From NCBI RefSeq assembly GCF_024199795.1, contig NZ_JANADK010000001.1:372001-436000 (forward strand): a DNA stretch of 64,000 bases. The letters are read 5' to 3'. Shown here in pieces: positions 59,120 through 64,000 of the stretch (its first letter is position 1; the number at the start of each line of letters is the position of its first letter). The translations under genes were made by a program, and so were the position numbers. This DNA comes from Bradyrhizobium sp. CCGB01 (GTDB taxonomy: Bacteria > Pseudomonadota > Alphaproteobacteria > Rhizobiales > Xanthobacteraceae). Below the pieces are notes generated by a model. The model did no database searches, was not told the origin of the DNA, and saw nothing but the letters and a program-made list of their open reading frames with translations.

Positions 59120-60508
59120 ATGACAATCACGCGCCGCAGCTTCCTATCGGCGTCGGCGGCTCTTGCCGCGATGCCGGTCCTGCGCGCGAACGCCGCACCC
59201 CTGCCGCGCGAGGCCGACATCGTCGTGATCGGCGCGGGCGCGGCCGGAATTGCCGCGGCACGGCGCATCATGGCGGCCAATCGCAAGGTCGTGGTGGTGG
59301 AGGCGGCATCCCGGATCGGCGGGCGCTGCCTTACCGACAGTACGACCTTCGACGTGCCGTTCGATCGCGGCGCGCGCTGGATGCACAATCCCGAAACCAA
59401 TCCGATGATCCGGCTGGCGCGCAGCGCCGGGCTCGACGTGCTGCCGGCGCCGACCGGCCAGAAGATGCGCATCGGCCGCCGCAACGCACGCGCGGGCGAG
59501 ACCGAGGAATTCCTGGCGGCGCTGGTGCGCGCCAACCGCACCATCGACGAAGCCGCGCGCGGCAAGCTCGATACAGCCTGCGCCTCGGTGCTGCCGAAGG
59601 ATCTCGGCGACTGGGCCGGCGCGACGGAATTCATGCTCGGCGCGAGCTTTGCCGGCAAGGACCTGAAGGAGCTGTCGGCGATCGACAAGGCGCGCGCGCA
59701 GGACCGCAACGCCGCGATCGCCTGCCGCCAGGGCCTTGGGACCCTGATCACCAGGCTCGGCGAGCAGGCGCCGGTCTCGCTCTCGACACCAGCGAGCCGC
59801 ATCACCTGGAGCAATCGCGACGTCAGCGTCGAGACCCAATCCGGCAAGATCGCCGCACGCGCCGCCATCGTCACGATCTCGACCAATGTGCTGACATCAG
59901 GCGCGATCAAGTTCGCGCCTGATATTCCCAAGCGCACGTTGGACGCGGCATCGAAGCTCACGCTCGGCAGCTACGATCGCATCGTGCTGCAACTGCCGGG
60001 CAATCCGCTTGGACTCTCGCGCGACGACATCCTCATCGAGCAGAGCAATTCGACCCGCACGGCGCTGATGTTCGCCAATATCGGCGGCTCCTCGCTGTGC
60101 TCGATCGACGTCGGCGGCTCGTTCGGCCGCGATCTCTCCGAGCAGGGCGAGAAGGCGATGGTCGCCTTCGCCAGGGAATGGATCACAAAGCTGTTCGGCA
60201 GCGAGGCGGCGGCCGCCGTGCAAAAGACCAGCGCGACGCGCTGGAACGCCTCGCCTTTCGTCATGGGAGCGATGTCGGCTTCCTCGCCCGGCGGTCAGCT
60301 CTCGCGCAAGATCCTGACCGAGCCGATCGGCAACGTGTTCCTCGCCGGCGAAGCCACGCACGAGACGCTCTGGGGCACCGTCGACGGCGCCTGGGAAAGC
60401 GGCGAGCGCGCGGCGGATGCAGCCTTGCGCAAGATCGGCGCGCTCAAGGACGAGTCCGCCGACGTGCCGACGCAGTCGACGAAGAAGCGCCGCGCGCCGC
60501 GGCAGTAG
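59120..60508 (+). CDS. Tat-exported FAD-dependent amine oxidase family protein
   Basis: The 462-residue flavoprotein has a twin-arginine signal (ITRRSFLSASAALAAMPVLR) and a Rossmann FAD motif DIVVIGAGAAGIAAARR (about residue 35), followed by GGRCLTDSTTFDVPFDRGARWMH and C-terminal IGNVFLAGEATHETLWGTVDGAWESGERAA, the flavin monoamine oxidase signature. The start at 59120 is used because it places the Tat motif at the N-terminus. Substrate unknown; likely amines in the periplasm. Confidence 0.9.
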   Translation: MTITRRSFLSASAALAAMPVLRANAAPLPREADIVVIGAGAAGIAAARRIMAANRKVVVVEAASRIGGRCLTDSTTFDVPFDRGARWMHNPETNPMIRLARSAGLDVLPAPTGQKMRIGRRNARAGETEEFLAALVRANRTIDEAARGKLDTACASVLPKDLGDWAGATEFMLGASFAGKDLKELSAIDKARAQDRNAAIACRQGLGTLITRLGEQAPVSLSTPASRITWSNRDVSVETQSGKIAARAAIVTISTNVLTSGAIKFAPDIPKRTLDAASKLTLGSYDRIVLQLPGNPLGLSRDDILIEQSNSTRTALMFANIGGSSLCSIDVGGSFGRDLSEQGEKAMVAFAREWITKLFGSEAAAAVQKTSATRWNASPFVMGAMSASSPGGQLSRKILTEPIGNVFLAGEATHETLWGTVDGAWESGERAADAALRKIGALKDESADVPTQSTKKRRAPRQ

Positions 60509-60534
60509 GCAGCTAAGCCGCAACAAACTTCCCT

Positions 60535-60655
60535 GTCGTCCCTGCGAACGCAGGGACCCATAACCACAGGGAGAAGTTTGGCGAAGACTCGTGGTGACCA
60601 GCTCGCGCCACAAGTCCTGACCGGGGTAATGGGTCCCTGCGTTCGCAGGGACGAC
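60535..60655. repeat. Long intergenic palindrome, family A, copy 4
   Basis: GTCGTCCCTGCGAACGCAGG pairs with CCCTGCGTTCGCAGGGACGAC (one base longer on that side); inner CCCATAACC against GGTAATGGG; centre TTTGGCGAAGACTC. It fills the gap between the convergent amine oxidase and permease genes. Confidence 0.9.
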
Positions 60656-60666
60656 AGCAGAGATTA

Positions 60667-61437
60667 TCAGCGCAAGATCCTGTCCAGCACCGGCAGCCCG
60701 GCGATCACCGCCATCGCGATCAGCCCGTAGCAGATCGCGCGAAACACTTTTTCGCTGGCGCGGCCGAACAGCGAGGCGCCGAAAGCGACGCCGATCGCAT
60801 AGACCGGCCCGACCGCGAGCGAGAGCACCAGCGATTCGCGCGAGATCAGTCCCGTCGTCGCATAGCTGACCATCGAGAAGAAATCCGACGCGCCGAAGAA
60901 CAGCACGATGTTGGCGCGCGCGACGATCGGGGCGATGGGCCGGCCGAGCCAGTAGCCGACGATCGGCGGCCCGCCGGTCTGCGCCAGCCCGCTGCAGAAG
61001 CCCGACAGGCCGCCGATCCCGACCGAGAGCCAGGCGTGGTCCTTGCCGCGATAGCGCCAGCCGGACAGCAGCAGGAGCAACAGCGCAGCGACGAAGCACG
61101 AGATGATCCAGCGCGTGGTGACGGGCTCGAGCACGCTGAGGAAATAAGTGCCGATGGGCACGCCGATCAGCGCGCCCAGCACGATCACGGCGGTGGCCTT
61201 GCGGTCGGCCTTGCGCCAGGCGTCGGGCAGCAGCGGCGCGGCCGCGACGAAATCGATCACGAGGAGCAGCGCGGCAACGAGACGCGGCGCCGCGATGCTG
61301 CTCGCCAGCGGCATGAAGATCAGCGCCGAGCCGAAGCCGGAGAAGCCGCGCGCGGTGCCGGAAACGAAAGCGACGGCGCAGAGCGCCATCGCAACGGTGA
61401 GGCTGACGTCCTTTGGAAGGAAATCCGCGAGCGTCAT
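60667..61437 (-). CDS. TauE/SafE family (TSUP) permease
   Basis: The 256-residue protein has about eight transmembrane segments and the two-fold repeat of the TauE/SafE family (FSGFGSALIFMPLAS in the first half; GLSGFCSGLAQTGGPPIVGYW in the second). Family members export sulfite, sulfoacetate or similar anions. No neighbour suggests a substrate. The gene precedes pheT in the same direction, but a repeat lies between. Confidence 0.88.
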   Translation of the reverse strand: MTLADFLPKDVSLTVAMALCAVAFVSGTARGFSGFGSALIFMPLASSIAAPRLVAALLLVIDFVAAAPLLPDAWRKADRKATAVIVLGALIGVPIGTYFLSVLEPVTTRWIISCFVAALLLLLLSGWRYRGKDHAWLSVGIGGLSGFCSGLAQTGGPPIVGYWLGRPIAPIVARANIVLFFGASDFFSMVSYATTGLISRESLVLSLAVGPVYAIGVAFGASLFGRASEKVFRAICYGLIAMAVIAGLPVLDRILR

Positions 61438-61451
61438 GCCCTTTGCTTCTG

Positions 61452-61500
61452 GAGCATGATGTTGTCCGAAAACCGCTTCACACTTTTCGGCATCATGCTC
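61452..61500. repeat. Short intergenic palindrome of the rhizobial type, family F
   Basis: GAGCATGATG and CATCATGCTC arms with an AAACCGCTTCACACTTTTCG-like centre, a motif seen widely in Rhizobiales intergenic regions (RIME-like; recalled, not searched). Its right arm contains the pheT stop codon (61493-61495), so the element overlaps the gene end. Confidence 0.8.
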
Positions 61501-63901
61501 TCAGGGTGCCGCCGGTCTTCTTCGTGACCTCCGCCACGACCTTCGCGGCCACGGCCTCGATCTCCTGATCGGTCAGCGTCTTCTCGCGCGGCTGGATCGT
61601 CACCGCGATCGCGACCGACTTCTTGCCGTCGTCGATGCCCTTGCCCTCGTAGACGTCGAACACGTTGACGCCGGTGATCAGCTTCTTGTCGACGCCTTGC
61701 GCGGCGCGGACGATGTCGCCGGCCTTGACGGTGCGATCGACGATGAAGGCGAAGTCGCGCGACACTGGCTGGAATGCCGACAGCTCGATCAAGGGCTTCG
61801 CGCGGGTCGGCTTCTTCTTCGCTTCGGGGATGCGGTCCAGGATCACCTCGAAGACCATCAGCGGACCGTCGGCGCCGAGCGCCTCGAGCGCGCGGGGATG
61901 CATCTCGCCGAAATAGCCGAGCACGTTCTGCGGGCCGATCTGGATCGTGCCCGAGCGTCCCGGATGCAGCCATCCGGGTCCACCAGCGACGATCTGAAGC
62001 GCCTGCATCGGCGCACCGGCAGCAGCCAGCACGGCGAGTGCGTCAGCCTTGGCATCGAACACATCAGCCTGTGTCGAGCCCGACCAATGCCGGCCGAGGC
62101 CTTCCGAGGAAGCAAAGCCGCGGCGGACGCCGCTTGCCGCCATGAACTGATCCTGCGGGCGATCGCCCTTGAACACCTGGCCGACCTCGAACAGCGCGAC
62201 ATCGCCAAAACCGCGATCGGCGTTGGCCTGCGCGGCCGCGACCAGGCCCGCCAGCAGAGTCGGGCGCATGTCGGACAGGTCCGAGGCGATCGGGTTGGCG
62301 ACTTCGAGCTCGTGCGCGCCGCCGCCGAACAGTTCGGCCGCAGGCTTCGTGATGAATGACCAGGTCACCGCTTCGATGATGCCGCGGCTCGCGAGCGCGC
62401 GACGGGCACGTCGGATGCGGAGCTGGAGCGGCGTCAGCACCGGCTTGCGCGCGTCCTCGCCGCGCTCGAACGGCGTCATCGGCACCTTGTCGACGCCGTA
62501 GATTCGCACGATCTCCTCGACGATGTCGGCCTTGCCGTGCACGTCGGTGCGCCACGAGGGCACCGCGACCTTCACCACCGGACCCGGTCCGGCCATCATG
62601 AAGCCGAGATGGGTCAGGATGCGCTTCATCTCCACCTGCGGCACCTCGATGCCGGAGAGGCGCTTGACCTCGGTGATCGGGAAATCGATCACGCGGTCGT
62701 CGCCAAAGGCCTTGCCGACGACGACGTTCTCCGACGGTGCACCGCCGCACATCTCCATCACCAGCTTGGTCGCGAGCTCGAGGCCCGGCACCATGAAGGC
62801 GGGATCGACGCCGCGCTCGAAGCGATAGCGCGCGTCCGAATTGATGCCGAGCTTGCGGCCGGTCTGGGCGATGTTGATCTCGTTCCAGAGCGCCGATTCG
62901 ATCAGCACGTCGGTGGTGTTCTCGTCGCAGCCCGACGCTTCACCGCCCATGATGCCGGCGAGCGATTCGACGCCGTGCTCGTCCGCGATCACGCAGATCG
63001 CGGGATCGAGATTGTAGGTGCGGCCGTCGAGCGCGAGCAGCGTCTCGCCATCGCGGGCGCGGCGCACGACGAGATTGCCCCTCACCTTCTTGGCGTCGAA
63101 CACGTGCAGCGGACGCGCGCGGTCGTAGGTCATGAAGTTGGTGATGTCGACCAGCGCATTGATCGGGCGCAGCCCGATCGCGGTCAGCCGCTTTTGCAGC
63201 CATTCCGGCGACGGCCCGTTCTTCACCCCGCGCACGAGGCGCAGCGCGAAGCCCGGACACAGCGTGGCGTCCTCGACCGTGACCTTCACCGGACAGGGGA
63301 ACTCGCCCTTGATCGGCTTGATGGACGGATCCTTGAACTTGCCCATGTCGGCGGCGGCAAGATCGCGCGCGATGCCGTGCACGCCGGTGCAGTCCTGCCG
63401 GTTCGGCGTCAGGTTGATCTCGAGCATGGGATCGCCGAGGCCGGCCCATGCGGCGTAAGCCGCGCCGATCGGCGCATCCGCCGGCAATTCCATGATGCCG
63501 TCGTGGTCGTTGGAGATCTGGAGTTCAGCCGCCGAGCACAGCATGCCGCGGCTCTCGACGCCGCGGATGGTGCCGACGCCGAGGGTGATGTCCTTGCCGG
63601 GGATGTACGTGCCGGGCGGCGAGAACACGCTGACGAGCCCGGCGCGCGCATTCGGCGCACCGCACACGACCTGCACCGGCGCAGCCCCGTCACCGGTGTC
63701 GACCATGCAGACGCGCAGGCGATCCGCATTCGGATGCTGCTCGGCCGAGATCACCTTCGCGATGGTGAAAGGCTTCAGCGCCTTCGCCTTGTCCTCGATG
63801 TTCTCGACCTCGAGCCCGATCATGGTGAGCTTGTCGGCGAGCCTTTCCAGGGGCTCGTCGGTGTCGAGATGATCCTTCAGCCAGGAGAGAGTGAATTTCA
63901 C
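61493..63901 (-). CDS. pheT: Phenylalanine-tRNA ligase beta subunit PheT
   Basis: Beta subunit of 802 residues. The N-terminal EMAP/OB-fold tRNA-binding part (about 40-150; [21 protein letters not shown]) is present, then B3/B4 (with the editing site), B5 domains and the C-terminal anticodon-binding domain ([16 protein letters not shown], ending KKTGGTLRA). The start is GTG at 63901, overlapping the pheS stop by 4 nt. All domains are complete. Confidence 0.97.
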   Translation of the reverse strand: MKFTLSWLKDHLDTDEPLERLADKLTMIGLEVENIEDKAKALKPFTIAKVISAEQHPNADRLRVCMVDTGDGAAPVQVVCGAPNARAGLVSVFSPPGTYIPGKDITLGVGTIRGVESRGMLCSAAELQISNDHDGIMELPADAPIGAAYAAWAGLGDPMLEINLTPNRQDCTGVHGIARDLAAADMGKFKDPSIKPIKGEFPCPVKVTVEDATLCPGFALRLVRGVKNGPSPEWLQKRLTAIGLRPINALVDITNFMTYDRARPLHVFDAKKVRGNLVVRRARDGETLLALDGRTYNLDPAICVIADEHGVESLAGIMGGEASGCDENTTDVLIESALWNEINIAQTGRKLGINSDARYRFERGVDPAFMVPGLELATKLVMEMCGGAPSENVVVGKAFGDDRVIDFPITEVKRLSGIEVPQVEMKRILTHLGFMMAGPGPVVKVAVPSWRTDVHGKADIVEEIVRIYGVDKVPMTPFERGEDARKPVLTPLQLRIRRARRALASRGIIEAVTWSFITKPAAELFGGGAHELEVANPIASDLSDMRPTLLAGLVAAAQANADRGFGDVALFEVGQVFKGDRPQDQFMAASGVRRGFASSEGLGRHWSGSTQADVFDAKADALAVLAAAGAPMQALQIVAGGPGWLHPGRSGTIQIGPQNVLGYFGEMHPRALEALGADGPLMVFEVILDRIPEAKKKPTRAKPLIELSAFQPVSRDFAFIVDRTVKAGDIVRAAQGVDKKLITGVNVFDVYEGKGIDDGKKSVAIAVTIQPREKTLTDQEIEAVAAKVVAEVTKKTGGTLRA

Positions 63902-64000
63902 GAGCTCAGCCCTCCCGCAAGCGTCGGCACTTCGAGCGGCTTGAAGCCGTAATGGGACAGCCAGCGGACGTCGCTGTCGAACAGCTGGCGCAGATCGGCG
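63898..64000 (-). CDS. pheS: Phenylalanine-tRNA ligase alpha subunit PheS, 3' end only
   Basis: The last 33 or so codons are visible on the minus strand, reading [20 protein letters not shown] and ending LAGGLSS. This is the conserved C-terminus of the alpha subunit. Its stop overlaps the GTG start of pheT (GTGA). The rest lies beyond the window. Confidence 0.93.
   Translation of the reverse strand, partial: ADLRQLFDSDVRWLSHYGFKPLEVPTLAGGLSS

Overview
The window is a 64 kb piece of a high-GC alphaproteobacterial chromosome, most likely Bradyrhizobium or a close relative in the Nitrobacteraceae. The reasons are the gene order hslV-GNAT-DUF2585-hslU next to hisB-DUF2628-hisHAFE-coaA, the hrcA-grpE and dnaK-dnaJ-pmtA-pyrF neighbourhood, a Tad/Cpa pilus locus, and several families of intergenic palindromes of the kind found in Rhizobiales. 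This is inference from gene content and order; no database was searched. I see no rRNA, tRNA, CRISPR array, insertion sequence or phage gene.

Layout. 0-5 kb: the end of an Smr-domain gene, a polytopic membrane protein, and the HslVU protease operon. 5-10 kb: the histidine operon (hisB, DUF2628, hisH, hisA, hisF, hisE) and coaA. 10-15 kb: a hybrid histidine kinase, a small exported protein, a ComM/YifB-type AAA+ ATPase and a PilZ protein. 15-20.3 kb: part of a Tad pilus locus (tadD convergent with cpaB-C-D-E). 20.6-27.2 kb: housekeeping genes (gshB, yraN, rsmI, a lipoprotein of the LppC/LpoA type, hemW, rdgB, rph). 27.3-36.8 kb: the heat-shock group hrcA-grpE and dnaK-dnaJ, with an exported nicotinamidase and an unknown periplasmic protein between them, then pmtA, a flavin reductase, pyrF and DUF1330. 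37.4-44.3 kb: an accessory block encoding an almost pure RTX-repeat protein, its type I ABC transporter and membrane fusion protein, a LuxR-type regulator and an M23 peptidase. 44.4-64 kb: dapB, gpmA, an Ada-type methyltransferase, DUF2244, nth, an EmrAB-like pump, an EI24/CysZ-like protein, a subtilase, nikR, a copper-type P1B ATPase divergent from csoR, a YiiX-like peptidase, a Tat-exported amine oxidase, a TauE/SafE permease, and pheT with the end of pheS.

The most distinctive locus is the RTX/type I secretion block. The cargo is 433 residues, about 38 uninterrupted nonapeptides plus an 86-residue tail, and has no lysine, arginine or cysteine and no recognisable effector domain. A strong hairpin separates it from the transporter gene, and the transporter, adaptor, regulator and peptidase genes follow closely on the same strand. 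Its codon use looks less GC-biased than that of the flanking core genes, by eye. A second large-scale pattern is that each of the five convergent gene junctions with more than 100 bp of room holds a long palindromic element, drawn from at least three unrelated sequence families.
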